Part shown: positions 24,842 to 37,546 of the stretch, in pieces | How positions within the stretch are numbered: position 1 is the first letter of the stretch | Layout of the letters: every line of letters starts with the position of its first letter | Assembly (NCBI RefSeq): GCF_001638985.1 | Contig: NW_017265151.1 | Span: forward strand, 993,757 to 1,057,756 | Reading direction: 5' to 3' | DNA: 64,000 nt | Source of the DNA: Phycomyces blakesleeanus NRRL 1555(-) | Lineage: Eukaryota; Mucoromycota; Mucoromycetes; Mucorales; Phycomycetaceae | The notes under the pieces: generated by a model | Seen by the model: the letters and a program-made list of their open reading frames with translations, nothing else | Told to the model about the DNA's origin: nothing | Database searches by the model: none | Program-made: the position numbers and the translations under genes

Positions 24842-27762
24842 GCTGAATTTGACTATCGGCAGACTCGTGTCAACAGTGGCGTAAATGTTTGCGCCTTAAT
24901 TTACACAAATGCATACACATGACACATCCGTATTTACAAGGATTGTCTTTCTCATTTTAAATGCAAGCAATAGTTGATGAGATTTGATCCTGCATGTTGT
25001 ATTCGAATAAAAGAGTTAAAAAAAAAGCGTTTTTATTTTTTATTTTATTAATTTCTTTTGGTTGATTTTGGGTGCAGGTTGATATTTTTTTCAGCGTGTG
25101 TGTATTTTATTTTAATTTCTTTTTATTTGATTTATTTTTTAATTTTAATTTTAATTTTTTATTTTTAATTTATAAAAAAAAATTGAAAAAACACAAAAAA
25201 AAACACAAAACAAAAATTGAAAAAACAAAAAAAAAATCAAAATCTATATAAAATGATTTGAGAAAATCAATTTATATAGATTTTGATTGGTTCATTTTCA
25301 TTTATTTTATTGAATTTATTTACCATTGGTGGCCAGCCAATGATGAATGTGGGATCTCCCTGTTGGACGAGAAAATTTTCAAAAAACTCGCAGTGGGCAA
25401 CAGATAGGTTATCAGCATTCTACACCTGCATAGACATCGCGTGGTTTATATAGTTTGGTTTATAGGTCTTCAACTGTGAAAGTCTTTCGACCGGTTTACT
25501 AAGGCCACATCTATGAGCAGACTACGTAGATAACCGCCACAATAAAGATCTGAAAAATTTGCAAACTTTTGGCCCCTTTTTATAGACAAAATGGTTCAAT
25601 TCTTGTACGACCTTTTGCAATTGAAAGAAAGTCACGGAACGTGAAAATTAAAATGATTGGTGTTTGAAAAATGAGTCAATGACTTTTAAATCATTTTGAT
25701 TGGCTTTTAAAATTGTGACGCCATATGAAAAAAAGAGTCCTTGGGGGTAAAATAAAAAAGTCACATCAGAGAGAGAAAACCGAGGCGGCTAAAAAGAAAA
25801 GTCACCGCAAAAATGGCTCATAGTGTTAGGAAGGATATTGGATACGTGACTTATTATTTTTAGGTGACGTCTATTGTTCTATAAGGTTCTATGAGAAAGA
25901 AAATATTCAGTGTGTGAGTAATTTGGTGATTGCATAGTATCTAAAGCGTACACGGCCGTTTGCTGCCCAAAGTAAAACGAACTTCTTTAAACGATTATTT
26001 TTTTAAAAAGAGAATATAAATCCAAGTATTTATGCTTTTTTAAACGGCTCCTATTTAAAATCCATTTAAAGGAGTTACACTACAAGAGGTACGCACGGCC
26101 GTTTTGGCCGTTTTTGGTTTTTTCAAGAACTGAAAATCTCAAACATTATTTTTAATATTTTTTTGTTAAATCGTAAATCATCCAATACTGGCAGGATTGT
26201 CTACAAATCAATATCTCTTCTTCTTTGGCATTAAATACATCCTCTTCAATGAGTGACGTGTGATATTCGGATTCAATAGAATTGGAGCTTCACAAATTAC
26301 AGCAATACATATTTGTATCTTTCTTTTTCATAAATATCAATAAACAATAATTGACCAAAAAATTGGCTTACTACGAGACTCATTTTTTAAGGACAAGACA
26401 TTTTTTGTAGATAAAAGGGTATTTAAAATATAAAAAAATTGAAAAATACAATAGACTTTTGCTTATATAGATATAACATTGGTTCTTATTATTAAAATCC
26501 TTTGCAAATTTTATACAGCACATACAAAATATACAACAAAGCTTCTTACTCTCAGAGGCAGATATCGTTTACAAATATATATATATATTAAAGTCAATAG
26601 TTTCAAAATATTATGTAAAGTTTTAAGATACGTAGAGGAAGCTATCAGAAGAATTACTTTGGTATGTGTATATGGCTCTTTCCAATTTCTTCTTATGGAG
26701 ACAAGAATAAAAAGCAGTAATTATTAATATGTACATGAAGTGTGGTGTAGTCTGACGATACACAACACTCTAATAACTGTCCATAAGAAATCAAATATAG
26801 ACATATTCCGTACTGAGTAAATATTTGGACTTCTTAAATGTTAAGGTACATGGCATAATCTTCGCATTCTATTATATTTTTATTTTACTCCTGAGCTAAA
26901 GTTGGGTACACACTTTATAAACAATATTTAATGACATTTCCTTTTGGTTTCTCTTCCCTCTCGTATTTAAAATATTAGATTACTTTTCGTTCGCTGTATA
27001 AATATATATGCATATATAATGGGTATAATTGATTCTTGCTATCGTCTTGAACACGGTGAGATGAACACCCAGTGGAGTATTCGAACTACAAGATAGAGAT
27101 AATAATAAATATAATAAGCCGTTTACATTTAAACGGGTAAACATATTCGCATTAATGACTGGATGTAACAATCCCAACCGAAATATACTCCAATATCGCG
27201 GAAGCTCTTCCTGTAAACGAACTTTATTTTGTTTAGGTTAGTGTACCAAAGGAATCCAACGAAGGCAGGGTTCAGACCAACTATATGAAAACAATGATGC
27301 TTTAAAGAGTCTATAAGGCATTTGCTTTATAATATGTGTAGTCATCTATTTTACAATGAATTGAAAACTAGATTATATACTGCATAGACGGATGTTTAGC
27401 ATTGATACAATTAATTTAGCAGAATAGTATATGATCACATAGTCAAAATAACCAAGTTGGTTAGAGTAACCGAGCTGTATCACGTAGCACCCGCACTCTA
27501 ATCCATTTACTTTCCATGGATAGTAAACAATGTGTGCTTAACATGTTCACAAATTATGTAATTATTGCTTGATGTACCTCAAGTGATACAAATCTCACAA
27601 CCTTTTTTTTAAAAAAATAATTATATATGAAAAAACAATGGGTTTATATATGATAAGGTAATTAAATATGAAGGGTAAAAGGTATATGGTATAGTGTTTG
27701 ATTAGATAGTCTTTTAGATACTCAATTAGTTTATCTATTCTTTTTTCTTAACTATTATAGTA
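24842..27762. other. Gene-poor AT-rich region
   Basis: Nearly 3 kb with no supportable gene. 25020-25290 is extreme low complexity (ATTTT and AAAAC runs) and ends in a strong hairpin listed separately. Two ACACGGCCG/GCACGGCCG-type motifs occur near 25950 and 26093, the second followed by a nearby TTGGCCG. A minus-strand open stretch near 26150-26300 (SIESEYHTSLIEEDVFNA) could be a gene relic but has no recognisable domain. Confidence 0.5.
25237..25286. repeat. Near-perfect hairpin (23-bp arms, 4-nt loop)
   Basis: Arms at 25237-25259 and 25264-25286 are reverse complements with a single mismatch. The left arm begins TCAAAATCTATATAAA and the loop is GAGA. It sits at the edge of a long A-rich low-complexity tract. 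It may be the end of a small MITE-like element or a transcription-terminating structure; function is unknown. Confidence 0.8.
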
Positions 27763-30700
27763 TTATGTTTCTATCCAATCCTTGGTAGCTGCCCTGAATA
27801 TGTGCTGACCCATCAGCTTCGCTACCACAGAACCGATAGCTTCTTGTTCCATTACAACTTCTACAGATCCAGCTGCATATGTATGCCAATAGACCATCAT
27901 ATCACACTCAGTATGTGATTTTGGAGTATCCATAGAATAAAGTGTATCATACTGCTCCTTCCACAGTTCCGCCTGACGCTGTTGTAACTTCCGTCTTGCT
28001 TCTTCTGCAGATGGAAGCGAAGCTGGCAAAGCTGACTTTGTACCCAAAGATCCAGAAAGAGTGAATAAATATAAATGGACTATAGATGCCATTATCTTGC
28101 GATGAGGATTCATAGGATTCATTATCCCTTTTCGTACTTCAGGTCTAATGAGTTTCTGTGTGAAAAAAAAATGAGATTATTTTGTTGGATCAAGAACACA
28201 TTTCTAAAATCAACTTACTTGAGCTCTCATCATATGGTTGATCCAGTAGAGTATCTTCTGTTCATGTTCGATAATCTTTTGATAAGATTCTATCGGGAAC
28301 GGAGCCTTGCTTACTCGGGGCTCCGTACAAGACAACTGAAGCATTGCTCGCGCTGATTGAAGTTGTGCCCAAAGACGTTTGCTTTGTGTAGTGGTGTCGG
28401 CCAGGGTTGATTGGTAGCGATAAGAAGACGTATTTTCTTGGCACACAAGTGAAGCTACTTTGGAGTACTGAATTCCCGTCTCGTTAAGGAGGGCAGCCAG
28501 TTGTTTGCGCATAACTTCACGTGCCCAAACAGGCCAGAACAAATTATCAACGATCATGACAACCAAAACGGCAATAATAGAAGTAACAGTTCTCTTCCAC
28601 ACCGGATCAAATAGTGACTCGTTTGTATTGTTGGAATACCCTGTGGACACAATGACGCTCAATGTGAGTAATGATATGAAACCAATGCGCGGATAGGCTG
28701 ATCCAAGTAAGAAGTACCAAAGCGGAATTTGGAAGACGAGCACGAGGACAGCAATAACATACGGGTTCTCATTGCGATTTCCGGCCAACAGAGCAATATA
28801 TCCACAGACTGCCCCAAGAATAGTGGCAATAATTCTATAAAAGCACTGCTGCATTGTTGACCCTACTGTATAATTGAATACTACCATGGCCGATAAAAGT
28901 GCCCATTGACCGTGGTTTTCCTTTTATATGTCATGTCAGTTTAATGTTAACTGGTAAGAAAATAACTGTAGCCTACATTATAAAGCTGGTTAACACCTGG
29001 TATTGGCAACCATGCCATTAAAGCCAGTATTTCAGTGACCAGGCCATATTTTATGGCGTAGCGTGTAGGTCCAGATTCAAAGAAATCAAAAAGCGAGCGC
29101 AACCATTGATTCCACACATGCTTTCCAGGTGCATTCTGAAGTGGGTATTCTTCATCTGCGAAATCTCCATAGTTGCTCTCTAGTGATGAGTTCGATTCTC
29201 TTCGATTGGTAAGATCTAAAGTATCTCTAAGTTCTGAAGTACTAGAGGCCTCTGACCGTAACCCTGGCCTTGTCTCTACACGCTCGAGCTCTTTGCTGAA
29301 TAAAGTCTGTTCGCTTGGATCATGCTCACCCTTGTTGTCATTGCCTCCCCTGGAAAGCCATTTTTTTAGTGGAACTCTCGGAAAAAATAAACGAGACCAG
29401 CTTCCCGGTTTTCTGTGTCCCAGTAGTTCATCCACAAAAACTTCCAAATTTTTCATTTCTTTACCAAATTCTATTAAAGTAAATACAATGGTGTATACCA
29501 AGTAATGTTCTTCCATTGGTGTCATACTGCGATCTTTGAACTCGCGATGTAACAATATATAAGTTGCCTTGATATCTCCCAAGGCTTTGTCAAGACTACA
29601 AACGCTTTCGGTCCCTTGAAGGAATTCTGGCGAAGTGCGTGCAGATAGAGAGTTCTTTGATTGTGTACGATATCCTGGTATAGCCTTGCGCTCTGCCATC
29701 TTAACTCTGATGTCTTCCATAATATTTTTGCACGCCCGAAGAAATTGCTTGAGTTCTGGCTGGATTAGATTTTGAAGATGTATGATATGAAGGTACTTGA
29801 TCGGGTGGGATGCAGATAATGAGTTCGTCATATGAGTAGAGTAAGCATTCAAATTATTGACTCCAGGCTGACGTTGGCGTAGAGTATTATATTCAGCTAT
29901 TTTCTCGTCGTCTATACCTCTGTAGGACTCTTCCAGTTGACGGGAAATCTTGATATCCAACATAATCCGGGCTTCTTTTTCGATTGCTAATGAGAAACCT
30001 AGCATGTTTTGACAAAGGGCTTCGACGGAATGAACTGTCTCTTTATACCATCGAGGGTAGAAGTGAGATACGACTACCTCGTACTTTGCTTCGGACCAGG
30101 CTTTATTCATTTTTGTCATCTCTGCTTGAAGTTTGCTACTCATTGTCGAAAGTTTTCTGGCCAGCTCTAGATCACCTGCCATGATTCCTGTGTCGTCATT
30201 CTTTAACATATCAGTGTGTACAAAATCAAGAATCTGATTAATCGAACACAGGACGTCTTCAAGAGATGTTCTGTGAATTGGTAACAATAATATAACAGGT
30301 TTTAATGCCGTTAATGATTAAATATGCCGCAAAAGAAAGAAAGAAATCTATCAACTTACTCAAACGATTTTGATGCTGTTGCAGGCCAGAGAACAATGTT
30401 GATAAGCAGAGCTAGGGCACCTCCCATAATTATAGGATAAAAGATACCGACAATAGACATTATATTAAAAGAGGTTTCGTAAATCCCTTTTGTCAATGCA
30501 AACATCGGGGTGGTAAATCCTTGAAAGGCCGGGATATATAGCCGTGGATACTTGAGACGATAGTATGCAACACCCATCATACTGATACCAAATCCTATAC
30601 CGGCTATCACGCCTGCACCATTGCTGTATAGTTCTTCGTGGCCATTTAGGCGAGCTCTGTTATAGAGTGTGCAAAGATAAACCAGAACGGCAGACCAGAT

Positions 30701-30955
30701 CGCAGGAATGATCATCATTCCGATGTTGAGAAGCATTTCAATACATTGATTACCGGTAGTTCCACTTGGGTTGAAGAATAGAGTACCGAGAGGTAATAGG
30801 TAAGGTACGGCCCCTAAATGAGGGCTGACTCGTGGAATGAGTACCAGGATAGTTCCAATTTCATAGGCTATAGTGCATTTGATTATTTTCTTCCAAAGTT
30901 CTTTTTTTCCAACAAACAGCGATTTGGTCGATTGGACCAACTTCATCCCCAACAT
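27763..30955 (-). CDS. FUSC-type (aromatic acid exporter / fusaric acid resistance-like) membrane protein
   Basis: Large integral membrane protein of the FUSC/ArAE superfamily, linked to efflux of aromatic or organic acids. Four exons on the minus strand: 30955-30360, 30270-28977, 28920-28219 and 28155-27763, giving 994 residues. Exon 1 carries an N-terminal membrane bundle (TIAYEIGTILVLIPRVSP, PLGTLFFNPSGTTGNQ). A ~350-residue hydrophilic, helical middle follows. The second bundle begins IKYGLVTEILALMAWLPIPG and continues into NENHGQWALLSAMVVFNYT, GSTMQQCFYRIIAT and LFWPVWARE, typical of fungal FUSC proteins. The last exon is a soluble C-terminal helical tail. It is divergent from the Ctf4 gene with a 455-bp shared upstream region. 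The substrate is unknown. Confidence 0.85.
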
Positions 30956-31410
30956 GAGACAAGCAGTTAATTTTAAAAAGAATGGTTTCTTGGGTTCTTC
31001 TGATTCATTTCTTTATTTTGTTCGAATCGTAGACGCTTTATATACATTTTACAAAATTAAGTTTTATTTTGCTTTTATCAAAAAGGAAAATTTATATTTA
31101 ATCCGAATCAGTAACTTATATCTTGACGTAGGACCTAATGCTGTCAAATTGACGAAACTAGGTAAATTGGTTTTTCCAGTCATCCTATGTTACAGTCTAT
31201 TTTTATTTTATTTTATTTTATTTTATATGTATTCTTGTTCCTGTATGAGGTTACAAGTGAAATTGTACCAAATGTTTGGTTTAGAAGTCACATATCCAGA
31301 ACGCGATTTTTTTATGACCATACTAGGGAATTGAAAGAAGCAGAAATATATATATATGTATATATAGATTCTATCCTGTTACTTTTAGAGAAAGAAATTA
31401 GTTGATCCAA
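30956..31410. promoter_or_regulatory. Shared divergent upstream region, FUSC / Ctf4
   Basis: A 455-bp interval between two divergent start codons. It contains an ATTTT tandem (about 31199-31226) and a short (TA)n tract near 31347-31364. Both genes must draw their promoters from it, but no specific factor site can be named. Confidence 0.6.
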
Positions 31411-32301
31411 ATGAGTAATTTAGACATTGTTCCTCGGGATGCACATGATCCTGGATATACATCGCTTGCATACAAAGCGGATGGAAGGTGAGCTTCCAAC
31501 ACTTTAAAAAAAAAGTTCAATAAATAAATTCATGACAACTCATCAATGACAAGCGACAATTAAATAATCAACAATTCTTTTCATTATACGAAATAAAACA
31601 AAATAAAGCGAATTTGTCTCGGTTGGATCAGACAGCACAATTCGTATCTTCAAGACATCTCCAGAAGAACGTTATGGTGACCCAATTGAGATCAATTATA
31701 TCTCAGGCAACCTTGAGACAGTAGTAGCCAACGTAAGACAGATATATATATATATATATATTTAAAAAAAAACAGATGACAAAGAAAACTATGTCTATTA
31801 TGCACAAGATAGACAAAGAGAAATATAGAGAAATAAATATTAAGCTTTACCCGTAAATATATATGTATATATTATAATAGAAAGACCATTTTGCTGCATC
31901 TGGAGAGAAGGGTCAAGTTATCTTGGGAGATGCGAAAACCAATAAGATCCTGAAACCACTTTTCCGTAGCACCGTACCGGTTAGATGTCTTGCCTTTAAT
32001 GTCAGTGGAACTAAGCTGGCTGTGGCAACAGAGTAAGAGCTTAGTGTTATCGAATACACACAAGAATTATGTAAAATCTCAAAGAGGCATTGATTTTTTT
32101 TAAAAAAAAAAAAAACTAGTGAAAATGCTATTCGGATGGTTCTTTTGACAGATATCTCCCGCACTGTTAATATTCGTGGTCATACCAAAGGTGTTAAATG
32201 TATAATATTTGATCCCAGAGGCACTTTATTGGTAAACCATTCAGAAAATAATAATGCATAGAAGCCGAGATAATGTTGTGCACGTGTAAGCATATGTACT
32301 G

Positions 32302-32337
<36 letters not shown>

Positions 32338-35307
32338 ATGTGTGTGTGTATGTGTATGTGTTTTCTTTGATAGTTGTCTCTAGGATGCGAAGGTGATTTG
32401 CGTGTTTGGGATATAAGTCCAGAAACATCAGAACCAAAATGTATTAAGCATTATCCTGGTGCTGTGAAGCCAACTCATGAAGATGACACTATGAACGGTA
32501 TCCTTGCATGGAGTCTGGATGGCTCTTACTTTGCTGCTCCTGGAAAAGACTGCGGTAAGAGTTTATGTTAAATGACTTGTATAAATGGACAGAAAGAAAG
32601 AAAGACTAACTAACTATTTTTTAATGGATAGATGTAATTATCTATGAGCGAACTACTTGGAAACAAAAGGGTGTTTTATCAGGTGCTCATGTCGAGGTAA
32701 AGCTTTAGTACTCTTGTTTCAAAAATGATATGGTTCCTGAAATTGTATTTATCACCATCATAGCCTGTTACATGCCTTACATGGTCCAAAGTTGGGGACT
32801 GTATTGCCACTAGCTCTGCCGATTGTCAGATTATTATTTGGGACGTTAGCACACTAAAGGTCATCACAAAATACACGGTATCAATGGAGCCGTCCTGTTT
32901 GGAATGGAGCCCTACTAAAAACGAATTGAGTTTGGTAAATAAGGATATAAGATAATAATTTGGTGGGATTTCTCTTTAGTTCTTGTGTATTATATGTATT
33001 AATTTATATAATGTTTTATTTATTTATTATCCTTGGCTAGGCAGATAAATACGGCCAAGTTTTGACAGTGGATAATGCTGGTACCGTCAACCCCAACATA
33101 CGTGGACCTCCCAAGAAAAACGGTTTATTTGTATCCGAGAATCCTACCGGAATAGAAGAAGCCTTGGAAAAATTGTTTAATGACGATGATGTTGCTGACG
33201 ACGACGATAATGACAATGACGATATCGATATGATGGACCTGCTCGATACTGCTGATGATTTTGTGGTAGACGATGATGGAGCGGGATACACAGAACATAA
33301 TGCTGAAAAAGAAATGGTTCAAAAGAAACTAGAGCCATTAAGAAAACGACCCGAAGGTATATATATATATGTGTGTGTGTGTGTGAAAGAGAGAAAGAGA
33401 GGGCTTTACTAATTATCAAGTAAAGCTCCAAGAGCTCCTCGTGTTGATTTCACGCCCCATCCAATCGTACATCCTGGAGAAACACCATTCCATAAAACTA
33501 GTGGTAATAAGGACAATGTACCAGAAGTTGGCGATAGGCGCTATCTGGCGTTCGACATGTTTGGTGTTATATATACTATTTTCCATGGCGCATATTCGAT
33601 TGTAAATGTAGAGTTCCATGATTTGACTGATCACAAGAACTTTCATTTCCGCGACTTTGACCATCACCATATTGCAGCCTTGGGTAGAAAGGGAGCTGCT
33701 TTTGGCTCCAAAAGCCGCAAAGATGAAAAAGAAGACGATGATGATGAGGAGGATAATGATGAAGAGAAGAGGGTACCTTCGACAGTTCATTATAGACCTT
33801 TAGATAAAGGTGCCAACAGACTAGAGTGGACAGTCCCTCTTCCGGATGGAGAAGAAATAGAGACTGTGGCAATCAACGATTTCTCTGTGATTGCAACCAC
33901 TACCGCTGGATTTGTCCGTATCTTTTCGCTTTCTGGTACTCAAACTCATTTGTTCCACCTTAAGCAAGTTGTGTCTTCAGTAGCCTCTGCTGATATGCTA
34001 ATGTTAATGCACTCACCTAACCAAAGCGCAAACAGTATGTGAAAGAAAGGATAAGCATAAGAAGAACAGCTTGAAAAGTCGATCGTGACTGAGCTTTGGG
34101 CTAATTTGTTTCTTTTTGTTAGATATTCATCATATCGAATATCGTCTTATGAACACTGATACCTTTGAGACAATTCAAGTTGGTTCTTTACCTCTTAATT
34201 CAAAAAAGAAATTGACTTGGGCCGGATTCTCTGAGAACTTGGTAAGATCATAAAATTATCCGTGGGTTTTCATAGTACTGATTGTAGCTTTTTTCTTCTT
34301 CTTTTTGTGGTTGTAGCAACCAGCAGTATGCGACTCTGCTGGTGTCGTGTTTATACTCCATCAACCTAGACGCTTGGGTCAAGCTCTTTGGGTGCCTGTA
34401 TTTGATGGTCCTGCAACTGCAGTCAGGCGTGAACGAACAGAAAGATACTGGCCTATTGGATTGCTGAAAGAAGAGTTGATGTGTTTGATACTTAGGGTAA
34501 TATATCATAGCAAAAATAACAAAAAACATGTTAGTTTGCAACATCGTATAATTAATATATATAAATTGGTTTGTTTTCTTTAGGGCAAGAATATGTTTCC
34601 TTATTTCCCTCGTCCTCAGGTCAATAGTGCTGAACTCATGATGCCAACTACTCAGCTGGATACAGAGACTGGCCGATTGGAAGAAAAGTTAGTACTATTG
34701 ATGTGTAAGCAATTAAAATAACACAAATCATTAGGTTCTTGCGTACTAAGATAATCGCAACTCATGAGAAAGAAGAAATCATACTGGATGGTGGTGATGA
34801 AAACGCTATCAAGAAGATGGATCTTGAGATGGATAAAACATTGCTCCAATTAATTCAATTGGCATGTAAGGCAGAGAAACATGACAGAGTCCTGGATCTT
34901 TCGTCTGCTCTTAGCTCAGCACGATCAATTGATGCTGCGATTAAGATCGCTTCTCATTTCAACCTTTCTCGTTTGGCAGAACACATTACACGAATTAAAG
35001 AGGTAATCCAAAAAACAAAACGAAATAATAAGAATAATAATAATATATAATTGACGCTAACACAATTGCGTCTAAAGTCCAAGTTTATGGACGATAGTAT
35101 GTTTGATGGATTTTCAATGCAAGCGTAAGTACGAGTATAGTTAAAATTGAAATCATTTTGTTCACCAGCTTTTTCTTATTAATATATTTATATATTAGCC
35201 ACCATGGAACCCAGTCATTTTCTACTAAGCGTTCCTCTAGAGATGTAGATGATGACATGCACTCTTCTAGCTCCCAAGCTTTCCATAAACGAACCCGGCC
35301 AATGTAA
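31411..35307 (+). CDS. Ctf4/Mcl1/WDHD1 (AND-1) replication adaptor
   Basis: WD-repeat replisome hub that tethers polymerase alpha-primase to the CMG helicase; nuclear, acts as a trimer. Fifteen exons, all GT-AG: 31411-31487, 31609-31732, 31881-32032, 32120-32231, 32374-32554, 32632-32696, 32764-32934, 33041-33356, 33426-34034, 34123-34241, 34317-34496, 34584-34687, 34735-35002, 35078-35124 and 35199-35307; total 877 residues. The N-terminal third is a WD40 propeller (VSVGSDSTIRIFK, GCEGDLRVWDIS, TSSADCQIIIWDV). An acidic linker (DDDVADDDDNDNDD) leads to the Mcl1/SepB central beta-propeller (AVCDSAGVVFILH, RYWPIGLLKEELMCLILRG) and a C-terminal helical domain (LACKAEKHDRVLDLSSALSS). A second acidic stretch (DEKEDDDDEEDNDEE) interrupts the central domain. 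No HMG box is seen at the C terminus. Confidence 0.93.
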
Positions 35308-35547
35308 CTGCCATTTGTAAATAAGATGTTTAATATATATGTTATGAGAAAATAAAAAAGGAATTGAAAGAGAAAGAAAAGAAAAGAGAGAGAAAGAGAC
35401 AATAAGTGACAAGGCTTTGGTTTGGCGTGATTCTTGCTTTAATGCGAGTGGGTGAGTGGGTGAGTGAGTGAGTGAGAAAGATAAAGATGCCAGGTACTAA
35501 TACAAGAAGAAAACGATGGAAATGAATTCTTCTTATTCTTGCTTGAT
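35308..35547. other. Convergent 3' spacer with GTGA repeats
   Basis: A 240-bp gap between convergent stop codons of the Ctf4 and bHLH genes. It has a GA-rich stretch (35358-35398) and a GTGA/GGTGA repeat (about 35446-35475). Likely 3' UTRs. Confidence 0.7.
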
Positions 35548-36529
35548 TTACTGGCTCTTTTTTTCCACTTGTGCGTGTGCTAGACGAGGAGAATCATTGC
35601 GATCCTTGGGAAGTCCAAAAATGTCGCTCTTTTGTCGCTTGTTTGTGTTGGCTTCAAGTGCTTCATATTCACGTTTAATGTACTGTTGTTCTTGGTGAGA
35701 CCGCTCAAGCTCGGCCTTGAGAACTTCATTTTGACGACTAAGGTCTTGTCTAGTTCTATCAAGCTCAACTTTGAGTACCTCAACCTGGCGATTTAGCTCG
35801 TTAATAGCTTGGTCTGTGAGAAGCTTCTCAAGCGTCCATTTTTCGAGAGTAGATGCTTCATTCTCTTTAAGCTGACGAATATAGGCTGCTGCCCTTTGAA
35901 GAATCGATCCTTTGTTCTTCTCGCAGCCAGGTACAATTCGAGCAATCTCGTTTATACCGTCATTGATAGTTTCGCGACGACGTCGTTCGACCTGCTTGTG
36001 GTTCTCACGACGAATCCGATGCCACTCGTCAGAGCCAACTGGTGGCTTTGAGTCGTCTTGATTGACATCACGATCTGTTCGGGAAGAATTTGGTTGTGGC
36101 GACTGTTGAGTATGGGATGCTTGCTCTTGAGATGAGTGCTCTTGGTGCTGATGTTGCTGGTGCTGTTGAGCAACTGCCGTGAGCGCGCTAAGTGGGTTCA
36201 TTCCAGCATTCTGTATCGATTGATGCAGTGCCTCGAGTGAAGCTGACTGTGATGGTGTCATTCCTGGCCTGGATTGCAATGGATTTGATTTGCAAACTGT
36301 CTGTCAGTTACCAAATTCCTTTTCAGCGTAATGGTACCAAGTCTGTTTTACCAAATGTGTGAAGTGACGGCCGCGGGGTAATCAGGCGATACCTTGGACT
36401 TGGCTTTATCCTTTCTATCTACCTGAACATCACATGAGAGTCAATTAATTGCCAATTAATATAAAGCACTAAGTCATAAGCAAATAGAGGTACTCATACG
36501 TTTTGTTCGTGGTCTGTCTTTTGGTCCAT
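35548..36529 (-). CDS. bHLH-zipper transcription factor (Cbf1/USF-like)
   Basis: E-box binding nuclear regulator. Three exons on the minus strand: 36529-36500, 36422-36352 and 36268-35548, giving 273 residues. Exon 1 encodes only MDQKTDHEQN. The basic region NHKQVERRRRETINDGINEI has the His-Glu-Arg spacing of class B factors that bind CACGTG. The HLH continues through RIVPGCEKNKGSILQRAAAY, and is followed directly by a leucine-zipper-like coil (LNRQVEVLKVELDRTRQDL). The N-terminal part has a QHQQHQHQEH run. In fungi, Cbf1 relatives act at centromeres and in sulfur/methionine gene control, so that role is possible but inferred. The exon 2/3 join was set by frame and by the AG at 36269-36270, since nearer AGs give a stop. 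Confidence 0.88.
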
Positions 36530-37546
36530 GATGATATCTTTATGCAAGGTTACAAAGTATTAAACTAATTTCTCGGTCTAGAAAAAAAGAGAGAATGACG
36601 GCCTGACACATTGAACATTAGCATCCTCGTGTACGTGCGCATCGCCAATGGCTTCCCCACCCCTTTTTTTGCGTGTCGGTTCTTCAGACCCTCCGACTTC
36701 TTTTTCTACCTCTTTGCTTCTCGTGACTTTGTGACGTTTTTGACCCTTTACTCACCTGACTTTGAGAAGGGAAGCTTGTTGGGATGGAATTGACTGCGCC
36801 CACTGGTGTTCTTGTCTGCGTCATCACACAACTATTTACACCTTGCATGCGGGGTTTTATTATTTAACTTATCCAATCATATCATCTGGAATAAATAGAT
36901 ATTCGACAAGTTACAGCTAAGCCTGTTGAAATTTGATAAAGAAGTGTCTAGATGCCAAGACAAAGGGGGTTACTACAATAATATACCCGGAACTCCCCCT
37001 ATTATCTAAAATAAAAAGAAATAGCATATATTTTTATATGCTTTGTTTATATAGTAAGAAGGCATACACACGCGTAGATACAGGTCTCGGCAGCCTCAAG
37101 TTGAGATTGGTAACCGTTACACTGACTCGGCATGATCTTGTCTTGTTTACAGTCAAACTGAGAAACAACCAAAGCAAAGCAAAGCAAAGCAAATAAAAAA
37201 GAGACAGCCTAAGAAACGCGTTAAAAGAAGAATAGACAGTTTTGAGAATACTAATTGTAATAAGGACAATGGTTTTTCGCAGTCATTGATTTTAAGGATT
37301 CCCTTGGTGATAAATATAATGTGTTTGGCTCCTCTTTTTTACTTGCCAGACTTGAAAGCCGGACCTTGCCATGTGGATGTTTCTTTTCAAAAAACTACGG
37401 TGTGGCGGATGACTAAAATAGGAAATGGTCACATTCCCTGACCACTCCGCTCTCCGCATGCGTGTCCAGCCCTGTGCTATAAAACTAGCTGGTGTGCTTT
37501 TGACCGTCAGCCTTTTTTCCTTCATCACATCACATCACATCACATC
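36530..37546. promoter_or_regulatory. Divergent upstream region, bHLH / tropomyosin
   Basis: About 1 kb between two divergent genes, with no internal gene. Near the tropomyosin start there is a CTATAAAAC box (about 37477-37485), and the 5' UTR ends in a CACAT/ATCAC tandem that runs up to the ATG at 37547. A pyrimidine-rich stretch (36650-36730) and an AAAGC tandem (about 37171-37191) are also present. Confidence 0.6.

Noticed and set aside
25940..26110. Two CGGCCG-containing motifs as terminal repeats of an element
   Set aside because: They are in the same orientation and only about 10-14 bases match; no target duplication or inverted structure was found.
27430..27500. Possible tRNA gene
   Set aside because: A GGTTAGAGTAACC-like stretch suggested an A box, but no matching acceptor stem or B box could be folded.
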